DNA of 64,000 bases from assembly GCA_001897745.1 (NCBI GenBank), contig MKUH01000030.1, positions 1-64,000 on the forward strand, written 5' to 3'. Of the stretch, positions 1 to 8,839 are shown in pieces. A program made the translations under genes and the position numbers. A model generated the notes under the pieces. That model saw only the letters and a program-made list of their open reading frames with translations, did not search any database and had not been told where the DNA came from. Position 1 is the stretch's first letter. Every line of letters begins with the position of its first letter. This stretch comes from Candidatus Accumulibacter sp. 66-26. Lineage in GTDB: Bacteria > Pseudomonadota > Gammaproteobacteria > Burkholderiales > Rhodocyclaceae.

Positions 1-338
1 AGGTACTCCAGACGCCCTCGCCCCCTCCGCCCGAGAAGGCCGATAGCGGCCCTATCCCCGCAGCTTCCCCTCGAAAATATCTGCCTGCCCTCCGCTGCCG
101 CATTCGGGGATTGCACTCCAATCCGCATATTGCGCATAAGCGAGTCAGTCTTGCTTGCCCGTAGCAATCCCCGCATTTCTTTCCTCCTCCGCGACTCCGT
201 GCAAGAACCGAGGAGATCGGGCGCTTTCTCTCGCGCAATGAAGCCGCGCTTCTCGCGAAGGCTAGCCGGCAGTTCTCCTGGCGATCGCTACGCGTGTGGA
301 GAACATTCCCGCTCGCGGCTCGGGTTTGCCTTCCTGGC
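1..338. other. Non-coding left edge
   Basis: No convincing gene is seen here. The only open frame of note (130-342, plus) is a 70-codon Arg/Ser-rich stretch without a ribosome binding site and looks non-coding. The neighbouring gene to the left is outside the window. Confidence 0.5.
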
Positions 339-381
339 TTGACATGGCTCGTGAAATCTCCGATAGTTCAAACGTTCGTTT
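339..381 (+). promoter_or_regulatory. Sigma-70 promoter plus AAACG-TT-CGTTT inverted repeat
   Basis: A perfect -35 TTGACA (339-344) is followed after 17 nt by GATAGT (362-367, four of six consensus bases). Just downstream is a 12-bp perfect inverted repeat, AAACG-TT-CGTTT (370-381), where a bound repressor would block transcription. The repeat resembles the operators of TetR-type fatty-acid regulators such as PsrA, which fits the acyl-CoA dehydrogenase downstream. The promoter is read directly; the regulator is inference. Confidence 0.5.
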
Positions 382-479
382 TATCCCCTCGTGAAACCCC
401 GCCGAAGAGGCAAAGAGGGATGAGGCCCGGGTGCAGGCCCGGGAGTCACTACACCAAAGACCGTAAGAGGAAAAACAGC

Positions 480-2264
480 ATGGGACAATACCAACCGCCG
501 CTGCGCGATATGCAATTCGTTCTGCACGAACTCCTGGATGTCGAGAAGACGCTGGCCGAATTGCCGGCGCATGCGGAAACGAATCGCGAGCTGATCGACC
601 AGATTCTCGAGGAAGGCGGCAAGTTCTGCGCCGAGGTGGTATTCCCGCTCAACCAGGTCGGCGATCGCGAGGGCTGCCGCTGGGATGCCGGCAAGGTGAC
701 GACGCCGACCGGCTTCAAGGCGGCCTACGAGCAGTACCGTGAAGCCGGCTGGCCGGCGCTGACCTGCGATCCGGAGTTCGGCGGCCAGGGGCTGCCGCAG
801 GTGGTCAATAACGCGCTGTACGAAATGCTCAATTCGGCGAACCAGGCGTGGACGATGTATCCCGGCCTGTCGCACGGCGCTTACGAGTGCATTCACGCAC
901 ACGGTTCGGATGCGCTGAAGCAGGCCTATCTGCCGAAACTCGTCGCCGGCGAGTGGACCGGCACGATGTGTCTGACCGAGCCGCATTGCGGCACCGATCT
1001 CGGCATCCTGCGCACGAAGGCCGAGCCGCTCGGCGGCGACAGCTACGCGATCAGCGGCACGAAGATCTTCATCTCATCCGGCGAGCACGATATGGCCGAG
1101 AACATCGTCCATCTGGTCCTCGCCCGCTTGCCCGACGCGCCGGCCGGCACCAAGGGGATCAGTCTGTTCGTCGTGCCCAAGTTCCTGCCCAAGGCCGACG
1201 GTTTGCTCGGCGAGCGCAACGGCGTGAGCTGCGGGTCGATCGAGCACAAGATGGGCATCCACGGCAATTCGACCTGCGTGATGAACTTCGACGCCGCGCA
1301 GGGCTGGCTGCTCGGCCAGCCGCACAAGGGCCTGCAGGCGATGTTCGTGATGATGAACGCGGCGCGCCTCGGCGTCGGCATGCAGGGCCTGGGGCTGACC
1401 GAAGTGGCGTATCAGAACTCGGTGGCCTACGCGAAAGAGCGCCTGCAGAGCCGCGCGCTGACCGGCGCCAAGGCGCCGGACAAGGCCGCCGATCCGATCA
1501 TCGTGCACCCCGACGTGCGCCGCATGCTGCTTACCCAGCGCGCCTACGCCGAGGGCGGCCGCGCCTTCGCCTACTGGGTGGCGCTCGAGCTCGACAAGGC
1601 GCTGACGCATCCGGACGCCGAGGAACGTGAAGAGTCGGACGACCTCGTCGCGCTGCTCATCCCGATCATCAAGTCCTTCCTGACCGATAACGCCTTCGAG
1701 TGCACCAACCTCGGCATGCAGGTCTTCGGCGGACACGGCTTCATCAGCGAGTGGGGCATGGAGCAGTATGTGCGCGATGCGCGCATCAACCAGATCTACG
1801 AAGGCACCAACACGATCCAGTCGCTCGACCTGCTGGCGCGCAAGGTGCTTGCCGACAGCGGCGTCAAGCTGAAGAAGTTCGGCGCCCAAGTCGAAGCCTT
1901 CCTGCGCGCGGAAAGCGCGAATCCGGCGATGGCCGAGTTCGTCGCGCCGCTCGCCGACCTCGCCGAGAAGATGCAGAAGCTGACCATGGAAATCGGCATG
2001 AAGGCGATGCAGAACCCGGACGAAGTCGGCGCCGCGGCGGTGCCTTACATGAAGGTCGCCGGCCACCTCGTGTTCGCCTATTTCTGGGCGCGCATGGCGA
2101 AGATCGCGCTGGCCAAGCAGGATTCGGGCGACGCCTTCTACAAGGCCAAGCTGCTGACCGCCCGCTACTACTACGCCAAGCTGCTGCCGGAAACGGCGAG
2201 CCTGATCCGCGTCGCGCGCGCCGGCTCGGCGCCGCTGATGGCGCTCGACGCCGACCTGTTCTAA
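480..2264 (+). CDS. Acyl-CoA dehydrogenase, long DmdC/FadE-like type
   Basis: A 594-residue flavoprotein predicted to oxidise an acyl-CoA to the 2-enoyl-CoA and pass electrons to ETF. It is longer than the usual 380-400 residues, as in the 3-methylmercaptopropionyl-CoA dehydrogenase (DmdC) group, with an extra C-terminal helical region. Visible motifs are the flavin segment MCLTEPHCGTDLG, the FISSGEH stretch and the C-terminal QIYEGTNTIQ motif typical of the superfamily. The start ATG at 480 is chosen because AGAGG lies 9 nt upstream (466-470); an in-frame extension to 294 has no support. The gene stands alone with its own promoter and terminator. The exact substrate cannot be read. Confidence 0.9.
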   Translation: MGQYQPPLRDMQFVLHELLDVEKTLAELPAHAETNRELIDQILEEGGKFCAEVVFPLNQVGDREGCRWDAGKVTTPTGFKAAYEQYREAGWPALTCDPEFGGQGLPQVVNNALYEMLNSANQAWTMYPGLSHGAYECIHAHGSDALKQAYLPKLVAGEWTGTMCLTEPHCGTDLGILRTKAEPLGGDSYAISGTKIFISSGEHDMAENIVHLVLARLPDAPAGTKGISLFVVPKFLPKADGLLGERNGVSCGSIEHKMGIHGNSTCVMNFDAAQGWLLGQPHKGLQAMFVMMNAARLGVGMQGLGLTEVAYQNSVAYAKERLQSRALTGAKAPDKAADPIIVHPDVRRMLLTQRAYAEGGRAFAYWVALELDKALTHPDAEEREESDDLVALLIPIIKSFLTDNAFECTNLGMQVFGGHGFISEWGMEQYVRDARINQIYEGTNTIQSLDLLARKVLADSGVKLKKFGAQVEAFLRAESANPAMAEFVAPLADLAEKMQKLTMEIGMKAMQNPDEVGAAAVPYMKVAGHLVFAYFWARMAKIALAKQDSGDAFYKAKLLTARYYYAKLLPETASLIRVARAGSAPLMALDADLF

Positions 2265-2286
2265 GCCGTTCGACGTAGTTGTAAGC

Positions 2287-2322
2287 AACTTGCCGCCATC
2301 GGGGTGCCGATGACGGCAAGTT
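2287..2322. terminator. Bidirectional hairpin terminator
   Basis: Two arms, 2287-2302 and 2307-2322, pair along 16 positions with one mismatch around a 4-nt loop. It sits between the convergent acyl-CoA dehydrogenase and hydrolase genes and could stop transcription from both sides. Confidence 0.75.
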
Positions 2323-2326
2323 CCGT

Positions 2327-3577
2327 TTACGCCTTCGTATCCTCCAACCACTTCCGGATCTGGCGATAGACGCGCTCGTCGTGCAATAGCCCCATGTGTC
2401 CGACGCCGCCGAGGCGGACGCTCCGCACGTCGCCGCCCAGCGGTCCGGCCGTGGCGCTGCCGAGCGTCACCAAGCCGTCGCCGATCAGCGCGCCAAGCGG
2501 ATTCTCCGGGTCTTCAGCGAGGCTGCCGCCGATGAAGCGCCAGGCGATGCCTTTGGCGAACTCGCCGCCCACCCCATGACGCAAGTCCTGGATGCCCTGG
2601 CTGCGCTGCGCGGCGACGCGCGCCAGCGGTGCGGTGATGGCCGACAGTCCGAGCGCCGTGGTGGCGAGATGGCCCAGGCGTTCGAGCGGCGAGCCGAGGT
2701 GCGGCGAGCCGAGGCAGATCACCATCCGCGTCCGGCCCGGCCAGTTCAATCCAGCGTCGCCGGCCTGTGCGCAGGCGCTGCGTGCGACCAGGCCGCCCAT
2801 GCTGTGCCCGACGATGACGAGTTCGCGCGGCACGCAAGGCCACTGCGCGAGCAGGGTTTCGAGCAGAACGGCGAGCTGGGCGCCGTTTTCGACGATCGGC
2901 AGGCCGCTGTTGTAGCGCAGCGTCAGCGCGTCGTAGCCGAGGTCCGCCGCGAGCCGGTGCGGGATGTCGACGCGGTCCTTTCCTTTTTTCGGGTCGCCCG
3001 CGGCCGCGACGTCCCAGCAGCGTTCGTCGTAGGCGAGGCCGTGGATGAACAGGCAGAGGCGTTCGCCGGCGGCTGGAAAGGCCGCAGCGAGCGCGGCGCG
3101 CGTGAGCGGAACGGCATGCCCGGCACGGTGGATCGCCATCGGGATGGCGAGCACGCTGCGCGTCCCGGCCAGATGATCGCCGAAGGCCGCGTTGAGCGCG
3201 CTGCGCAGGCTGTTCGCCAGGCGGTTCGGGGGATCGGGCGGCAGTTCATATCGCGGCGCGGAAGGCGGCGCGGGAGCGTTTGCCAGCCGTCGCGTTTTCT
3301 CCAGTTGCGCCGTGAGACCGAGGAGGCCGCCGCCGAGCCGGACGGCGGCATAGACACCGCCAGCGATGGCGTCGTGGGCGTGTCGAACGAGCGTGGCTGG
3401 ACCCGCGACCAGCGGAATTTTCTGCAGAACGTCGAAGGCGCGGGCGGCGATGGCGCCGTGCATTTCCTGGACGCGCGCCGACGTCTCCTGCAGCACGGTT
3501 CTGGCCGCTTCGCTGTAGACCGTCTGCAGCGGGGGCTTTGCCGCTTCCTCGTCGTCCTTGGGCTGGCTGGGTGCCAT
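2327..3577 (-). CDS. Alpha/beta hydrolase, lipase/PGAP1-like
   Basis: A 416-residue protein with an alpha/beta-hydrolase core in its C-terminal half. The oxyanion strand LCLFIHGLAYDERCW is followed by the nucleophile elbow GHSMGG, and a late GVGHMGLLHD supplies the likely catalytic His. The roughly 150-residue N-terminus is Ala-rich and probably amphipathic or membrane-associated, and it resembles no catalytic domain. AGGAGG just before the ATG at 3577 supports the start. It is an esterase or lipase by fold; the substrate is unknown. The gene is convergent with the acyl-CoA dehydrogenase and 28 bp downstream of the HNH gene, so the two may be cotranscribed. Confidence 0.8.
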   Translation of the reverse strand: MAPSQPKDDEEAAKPPLQTVYSEAARTVLQETSARVQEMHGAIAARAFDVLQKIPLVAGPATLVRHAHDAIAGGVYAAVRLGGGLLGLTAQLEKTRRLANAPAPPSAPRYELPPDPPNRLANSLRSALNAAFGDHLAGTRSVLAIPMAIHRAGHAVPLTRAALAAAFPAAGERLCLFIHGLAYDERCWDVAAAGDPKKGKDRVDIPHRLAADLGYDALTLRYNSGLPIVENGAQLAVLLETLLAQWPCVPRELVIVGHSMGGLVARSACAQAGDAGLNWPGRTRMVICLGSPHLGSPLERLGHLATTALGLSAITAPLARVAAQRSQGIQDLRHGVGGEFAKGIAWRFIGGSLAEDPENPLGALIGDGLVTLGSATAGPLGGDVRSVRLGGVGHMGLLHDERVYRQIRKWLEDTKA

Positions 3578-3605
3578 ATCGCCTCCTCGGGCGTCTCCTG
3601 CGGCG

Positions 3606-3983
3606 CTACCGTTCGCGCTTGAGCAGGTCCTTCAGATTGGCGAAAGGCTGGGCGGTGGCCCGGTTGTCGTTCCTTGCGCCGCCGGCGCCGGTCTTGGCCG
3701 CCGCTTCAGCGTCGAGCAGGCGGGCGTGCTCGTTGTCGTGGCAGTACAGGCAGAGGAGTTCCCAGTTGCTGCCGTCCGGCGGATTGTCGTCGTGGTTGTG
3801 GTTCTTGTGATGAACGGTCAGCTCGCGCAGGTTGGTGCGCGTGAATTCCCGGCTGCAGCGGCCGCAAATCCACGGGTAGATCTTGAGCGCCTGTTCGCGG
3901 TAGCCGGCTTCCCGCGTCTGCCGCTGGCGGATGGCGTCGGCGACGACGCGGTCGAGGCGCGATGGATTGCCTTCGTTTTTCAT
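3606..3983 (-). CDS. YajD-like HNH nuclease family protein
   Basis: A 125-residue protein with a CxxC zinc knuckle (CGRC, residues 40-43), an HH pair in VHHKNHNHDDNPPDG and a second Cys pair in CLYCHDNEH, the layout of the small HNH proteins related to E. coli YajD. The family is assigned to HNH endonucleases, but its cellular role is poorly known. The ATG at 3983 has an upstream AGGAG. Longer frames reading through it on this strand lack coding character. Confidence 0.8.
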   Translation of the reverse strand: MKNEGNPSRLDRVVADAIRQRQTREAGYREQALKIYPWICGRCSREFTRTNLRELTVHHKNHNHDDNPPDGSNWELLCLYCHDNEHARLLDAEAAAKTGAGGARNDNRATAQPFANLKDLLKRER

Positions 3984-4225
3984 GCTTTCCTTGCTCCTGT
4001 CAAAACGCCTCCGGCATCGGGCGCTTCGGCCGGCGCTAGTGCGTACCCATACACGCCGCGTCGTCTTGCGGATAAGCGCGGCATGCGCCGCTCTTGTCCT
4101 GGCTGCCTGGATGTATCCGTCGATGCGTCCGCGCTTGCGCGCCGTGCCGACGCCGGCGCACGCGAGCGATCGTCCAATCTTAAACCGATCGGCGGTGCAG
4201 CGCTTCGTCCTTTGCCGGCACAGGC

Positions 4226-5359
4226 TCACGAAGGCAGCGCCGCGCGCGTGTCGTAGACGATCCGGTAGATGGCGCCGGCGTGGTCGTCGGCGACCAGCAG
4301 CGAGCCGTCGGGTAGGACCAGGACGTCGGCCGGGCGGCCCCAGGCGGTTTCGCCCTGCAGCCAGCCGCTGGCGAAGCTTTCGTAGGCGACCGCGCGGCTG
4401 CCGGCGAGGCGGACCAGCGAGATGCGGTAGCCGCTCTTGCGCGAGCGGTTCCAGGAGCCGTGTTCGGCGATGAAAATCTGGCCGCGGTAGGCCGCCGGAA
4501 ACTGGGTGCCGGTATAGAAGCGCATGCCGAGCGCCGCGACGTGCGCGCCGAGATTCTGCGCCGGCGCGACGAATTCCGCGCAGGCGCGCTGGCGGCCGAA
4601 GTCGGGGTCGGCCAGCGTGCCGCCGTGGCAGTAGGGATAGCCGAAGTGCAGGCCGGCGCGCGGCGCGTGATCGAGCTCGTCGGGCGGTGCGTCGTCGCCC
4701 AGCCAGTCGCGCCCGTTGTCGGTGAACCACAAGGTTCCGTCCTGCGGGTTCCAGTCGAAGCCGACGCTGTTGCGCACGCCGCGCGCGAAGGTCTGCAACT
4801 CGCTGCCGTCCGGGCGCATGCGCAGGATTGCCGCGTAGCGGTCGGGATCGGGGGCGCAGATGTTGCACGGGGCGCCGACCGGAACGTAGAGCCAGCCGTC
4901 CGGGCCGAAGGCGATGAAGCGCCAGCCATGGTGCGCCTCGCGCGGCAGATCGGCGCGGATCGTCACCGGCGCCGGCGGGGCGGCGAGACGGCGCTCGATG
5001 TCGTCGTAGCGCAGGATGCGCTCGACCGCCGAGACATAGAGGCTGCCGTCGCGCCAGGCGACGCCGGCCGGCATGCGCAGGTCGCTGGCGATCAGGTGGA
5101 CGCGGCGCGCGCGGTAGTGCTCGTCGAGTTCGAGTGCATGCACCTTGCCGGCGCGCAGTGAGCCGACGAACAGGGTGTTGCGCTCACCGAGCGCCATCTG
5201 ACGGGCGTTCTCGATGCGCGCGACGAGTTCGATGCGAAAGCCTGGCGGCAGGACGATCCGCTCCAGCGGCAGCGCGTCGCCCGCGGCGCCGCCCGAGAGG
5301 CACGCCAGACCGGCCAGCAGAGCCGCCGCTCCTTGCTGCATCCATCGTCCGATGTCCAT
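4226..5359 (-). CDS. Secreted PQQ-dependent sugar (sorbosone) dehydrogenase homologue
   Basis: A 377-residue beta-propeller protein with an N-terminal signal peptide (hydrophobic residues about 9-25, probable cleavage after GGAAG). Family signatures include RGVRNSVGFDWNPQDGTLWFTDNGRDWLGDD, read in parts, and FIAEHGSWNRS, typical of L-sorbosone/soluble aldose dehydrogenase homologues that oxidise sugars with PQQ in the periplasm. AAGGAGT lies 8 nt before the ATG at 5359. It is divergent from the chemoreceptor gene. Many relatives have no measured activity, so the substrate is unassigned. Four cysteines in APCNICAPD and YCHGG could form disulfides. Confidence 0.82.
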   Translation of the reverse strand: MDIGRWMQQGAAALLAGLACLSGGAAGDALPLERIVLPPGFRIELVARIENARQMALGERNTLFVGSLRAGKVHALELDEHYRARRVHLIASDLRMPAGVAWRDGSLYVSAVERILRYDDIERRLAAPPAPVTIRADLPREAHHGWRFIAFGPDGWLYVPVGAPCNICAPDPDRYAAILRMRPDGSELQTFARGVRNSVGFDWNPQDGTLWFTDNGRDWLGDDAPPDELDHAPRAGLHFGYPYCHGGTLADPDFGRQRACAEFVAPAQNLGAHVAALGMRFYTGTQFPAAYRGQIFIAEHGSWNRSRKSGYRISLVRLAGSRAVAYESFASGWLQGETAWGRPADVLVLPDGSLLVADDHAGAIYRIVYDTRAALPS

Positions 5360-5563
5360 CGCTGCGCACTCCTTTCCGTGTGCTTCGCGTCGCCGCGGTC
5401 GGCGCCCAGCTCCCACCATAGCCGCCAGCGGCACAGGCTGCCAAGCCGCACATTCCGCATACTCCGCACGCTTTGATGCTGCATGCGGATGACAGCCTAG
5501 CTTCATCGGCGTGACATATACGGTACGTAAGCTGCATTGCGTGTGCATCTTCAAGGCTTCGCC

Positions 5564-7588
5564 ATGAAACGTCTGTTCGCTCCCGCCGCCTGGTTTGTCG
5601 GGCGACTTTCCTATCGCCGCAAACTGCTCGTCAGCGCCGCTGCCTTCGCGCTTCCCCTGCTGGTTCTCGCCGGACTGCTGCTGCAGGAGCAGCAGCGCGC
5701 GCTGGCCGGACTCGAACGCGAGCGCGCCGGGCTGGCGCTGCAACTGCCTGCGCTCGAACTGCTGCTGGCGCTGCAGGAGCACCACGGCGCCCTGCAGGCC
5801 GCCCGCGCCGGCGAGGCCGCGTTCCAGGCGCAGTTGCCGGCGCGCCGTGCGGCGGTCGCGCAGGCGCTCGCCGGCGTGCGCGCCCGCCTCGACGCGGAGC
5901 GTGCGGCGCTCGGCGCGGCGCCGGCCTGGAACGAGTTCGCCGAGCGCTGGCAGGCGCTCGCCGCGCCGGCCAGCACCGGCGATGCCGCCGACGCGCTCGA
6001 CGCGCATCTGGCGCTCTTCGGGCTGTTGCGCAGCGGGCTGACGCAGGCCTCCGACGCGAGCGGCGTGCGCATCGACGGCGATGCGGCGGTGGCCGCCCTC
6101 GTCGATACCCTCTCGGTCAAGCTGCCGCTGCTCGCCGAAAGCCTTGGACTGGCGCGCGACGTCGGCGTCGGCGCGGTCGTCGCGCAGCGCCTCAAGTCGT
6201 CGCTGCACAAGCGTCTGCAGGTCGTGCGCGGCGGCATCGATCCGCTGATCGGCTGGAACTTCGAGAACGTCGAGAAAGCCGTCGCCTTGCGCCCGTCGCT
6301 GCGGGATGCGCTGGAGGCGCCGCTCGCGGCGCTCGGCAGCGCGCCGCTCGGCCTGCAGGAGGTGCTGACCACCAAGGTGCTCGACACCACCGATTTCGAC
6401 ATCGCCCCGGCCGACTACTACGCGCGCGGCACGCAGGCCATCGCCGCCGTGCGCGATCTGGCGCGCGCCGCGGCGCCGGCGGCCGACGCGCTGCTCGCCG
6501 AGCGCGCGGACGAGCTTGCCTGGCGCCGCAACGCGGTCGCCGCGGTGCTCGTCGCGCTGCTGCTGGCGCTGGCCTACGGTTTCGTCGGCGCCTATCTGTC
6601 GATCATGCGCGGCATTGGCGGCCTGAGCGCGGCGGCGGCGGCGATGGCCGGCGGCGACCTGCGCGCGCGCGTCGATGCGGCGTCGCGCGACGAAATCGGC
6701 CAGGTCGCCGCGCACTTCAACCGCATGGCCGAGAGTTTTGCCGGGCTGATCCGCAACACGGTTGCGGCGTCCGGCGATCTTTCCGTCGCAGTCGAGCACG
6801 TGCGCGCGTCGAGCCGACAGGTGGAGGATGCGTCGGGGCGGCAGAGCGACGCGGCGGCGCGCACGGCGGCCGCCGTCGAGCAGCTCACCGTGTCCATCCA
6901 CGAAGTCGCCGAGCACGCGCAAGAGACGGCGCGCATCGCCGGCGAGGCGGACGGCGCCGCCCAGCGCGGCGAGCGGCGCGCGCATGCCGCGGCGGGCGAG
7001 ATGGTGGGGATCGTCAGCGGCGTCGACGCGGCGGTCGGCATCATCCGCGATCTCGAAGCGCGCTCGCAGGAGATCGACAAGATCGTCCGCGCGATCCAGG
7101 AAATCGCCGAACAGACCAACCTGCTGGCGCTCAACGCGGCGATCGAGGCGGCGCGCGCCGGCGAGCACGGGCGCGGGTTTTCCGTGGTGGCCGACGAGGT
7201 GCGCAAGCTGGCCGAGCGCACGCGCGCGGCGACGCGCGAGATCGGTGCGACCATAGGCACCATCCAGGACGATATCCACAGCGCCGTGCTGGAGATGAGC
7301 CGGAGCGGCGAACAGGTTGGCGGCAGCGTCCGCCTGGTCGGCGAACTGGCGGCGGCACTCGCCGACATCCGGCACGCCGTCGGGCTGTCCGCCGCGCACG
7401 TGCGCGACATCGTCACGGCGACCAGCGGCCAGAGCGAAGGCGGTAGCGAGATCGCGCGCAACGTGCAGGAAATCGCCGTGATGGCCGAGGAAAACCACGC
7501 CGCGCTGCGCGCCACGGCGGATGCGGCGGACGGCCTGTCGGCCCTGGCCGGGCGTCTCGGCGCGTCGGTCGCCGATTTGCGCACCTGA
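5564..7588 (+). CDS. Methyl-accepting chemotaxis protein
   Basis: A 674-residue transmembrane chemoreceptor. TM1 is about residues 20-42, followed by a roughly 280-residue Ala-rich helical periplasmic sensor, TM2 at about 325-347, a HAMP domain, and a long cytoplasmic signalling coiled coil. The conserved hairpin tip [19 protein letters not shown] lies near residue 515 and would contact CheA/CheW. The ATG at 5564 is preferred over an upstream TTG (5537) because AAGG lies 8 nt before it and the protein then begins with a basic N-terminus. The ligand is unknown. No che genes are adjacent, so it is an orphan receptor. Confidence 0.93.
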   Translation: MKRLFAPAAWFVGRLSYRRKLLVSAAAFALPLLVLAGLLLQEQQRALAGLERERAGLALQLPALELLLALQEHHGALQAARAGEAAFQAQLPARRAAVAQALAGVRARLDAERAALGAAPAWNEFAERWQALAAPASTGDAADALDAHLALFGLLRSGLTQASDASGVRIDGDAAVAALVDTLSVKLPLLAESLGLARDVGVGAVVAQRLKSSLHKRLQVVRGGIDPLIGWNFENVEKAVALRPSLRDALEAPLAALGSAPLGLQEVLTTKVLDTTDFDIAPADYYARGTQAIAAVRDLARAAAPAADALLAERADELAWRRNAVAAVLVALLLALAYGFVGAYLSIMRGIGGLSAAAAAMAGGDLRARVDAASRDEIGQVAAHFNRMAESFAGLIRNTVAASGDLSVAVEHVRASSRQVEDASGRQSDAAARTAAAVEQLTVSIHEVAEHAQETARIAGEADGAAQRGERRAHAAAGEMVGIVSGVDAAVGIIRDLEARSQEIDKIVRAIQEIAEQTNLLALNAAIEAARAGEHGRGFSVVADEVRKLAERTRAATREIGATIGTIQDDIHSAVLEMSRSGEQVGGSVRLVGELAAALADIRHAVGLSAAHVRDIVTATSGQSEGGSEIARNVQEIAVMAEENHAALRATADAADGLSALAGRLGASVADLRT

Positions 7589-7629
7589 ATGGCCGCCTGA
7601 AACGGGGCGTCTCCGGCGCGGGTGCGGCG

Positions 7630-7635
7630 TACAAT
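7630..7635 (+). promoter_or_regulatory. Candidate -10 element TACAAT
   Basis: TACAAT lies 28 nt before the protease ATG. No good -35 is seen 16-18 nt upstream, so this is a weak call. Confidence 0.3.
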
Positions 7636-7663
7636 GCCATTTTCATTTTCCGGCGGGAATGGC

Positions 7664-8836
7664 ATGGCGAGCGAACAGGGCGAGGCGGGCGCGCGGACGC
7701 TGTATTCGATCCTCGGGGTCGCGGCCGACGCCACGCCGCAGGAGATCGAGGCCGTCTTCGCGCAGCGGCGGGCGGCGCTGGAAGCCGGCGGCAGCGCGAC
7801 GGCTGACGAACTGTCGCTGCTGCGCGTGGCCGGCGCAACGCTGCGCGACGAGGCCTTGCGCGCCGCCTACGACCGCCGTCTGCTGCGTGCCGCCCGGGCG
7901 GCCGAGGCGCCTGCCCCGGCGCCGGCGCGCGGCGGACGGACGCGGCGCTGGCTGCTGCCGCTGCTCGTCGGCAGCGGCGCCGCGGTGTTCCTGTGGCGCA
8001 TGCCGGGACCCGCGCCGACGCCGCCGTCCGCTCTTGAAGCACCGGATGCCGCGTCGGCCTCGGTGCCCGGCGTCGAGGAAAGCCACGTGCGCCTGCCGTC
8101 CGCTGCGGCCAGTGACGTGCCGCCGGCGACGCCGATTGCCGCTGCCCCCGGGGCAACAACGCCGGCGGCGCCCGCTCCGGCGGTCGGCAGCGAGTTCGTG
8201 CCGCCGACGCGGCCGGCGCGCGGGCCGGGCTTCGACGCCCCCTATCTGGCGTGGTCGGTCTTCGTCATCCAGCAGCGCCGCCTGAGCGGCTCCGGCGTCC
8301 TCATCGCGCCCGACCGCATCCTGACCAACTGCCACGTGCTGGCGGGCGCCGCGCTGGACGGCATGGTCGCCGTCCACAGCATGACGCGGCAGCCCTTCCG
8401 GGTCGACAAGTACGCGCGCCTGGACGGCGAGGACGCCTGCCTGCTGCATGCGCCGGGCGCCGGCACGGATACGCTGGCGTGGGGCAGCAGCGCCGCCCTG
8501 CGTCCCGGCGATACGCTGCATACCTTCGGGCATCCCGGCGGCAGCAGCGAGATCACCTGGTCCACCGGACAGTTCGTACAGCGCCAGGCGAAGGGCGGCG
8601 AGGAGTTCCTGCTCAGTTCGAACTACTGCCGGCCGGGATCGTCCGGCGGTCCGCTGGTGGACGACAACGGCCGCCTGGTCGGCGTCGTCACCGCCGTACA
8701 GCGCTACGCCGCGCGCTTCGGGGAGCCGCAGTACGGCTACTGTGTGTCAGTGACCGAGGCGACGGCGCGCGCCCTGCTGGCCCGCCCGCTCTTTCCGCTG
8801 GCGCTGGCGCCGGCGCAGTACGTTCCCAACTACTGA
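7664..8836 (+). CDS. Membrane-anchored trypsin-like serine protease with degenerate J-like domain
   Basis: A 390-residue protein in three parts. Residues about 10-70 read as a DnaJ J-domain fold (TLYSILGV, then ...LRAAYDRRLL) but lack the HPD tripeptide needed to stimulate Hsp70. A single TM segment (about 95-112, LLPLLVGSGAAVFLW) and a Pro/Ala linker follow. The C-terminal half is a chymotrypsin-fold protease with His in TNCHVL, Asp in GEDACLL and Ser in GSSGGP. The topology places the J-like part in the cytoplasm and the protease in the periplasm. The ATG at 7664 (MASEQ) is chosen; the upstream ATG would add a Phe/Gly-rich extension. The gene converges on the phosphodiesterase gene 3 bp away. 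The role is unknown. Confidence 0.8.
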   Translation: MASEQGEAGARTLYSILGVAADATPQEIEAVFAQRRAALEAGGSATADELSLLRVAGATLRDEALRAAYDRRLLRAARAAEAPAPAPARGGRTRRWLLPLLVGSGAAVFLWRMPGPAPTPPSALEAPDAASASVPGVEESHVRLPSAAASDVPPATPIAAAPGATTPAAPAPAVGSEFVPPTRPARGPGFDAPYLAWSVFVIQQRRLSGSGVLIAPDRILTNCHVLAGAALDGMVAVHSMTRQPFRVDKYARLDGEDACLLHAPGAGTDTLAWGSSAALRPGDTLHTFGHPGGSSEITWSTGQFVQRQAKGGEEFLLSSNYCRPGSSGGPLVDDNGRLVGVVTAVQRYAARFGEPQYGYCVSVTEATARALLARPLFPLALAPAQYVPNY

Positions 8837-8839
8837 GGC

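Noticed and set aside
294..480. 62-codon N-terminal extension of the acyl-CoA dehydrogenase frame
   Set aside because: No ribosome binding site; it overlaps the promoter; the family N-terminus begins at 480, which has AGAGG upstream.
5363..7498. Long minus-strand open frame through the chemoreceptor gene
   Set aside because: High-GC shadow frame, Arg/Asp-rich without domains; the plus-strand chemoreceptor explains the sequence.
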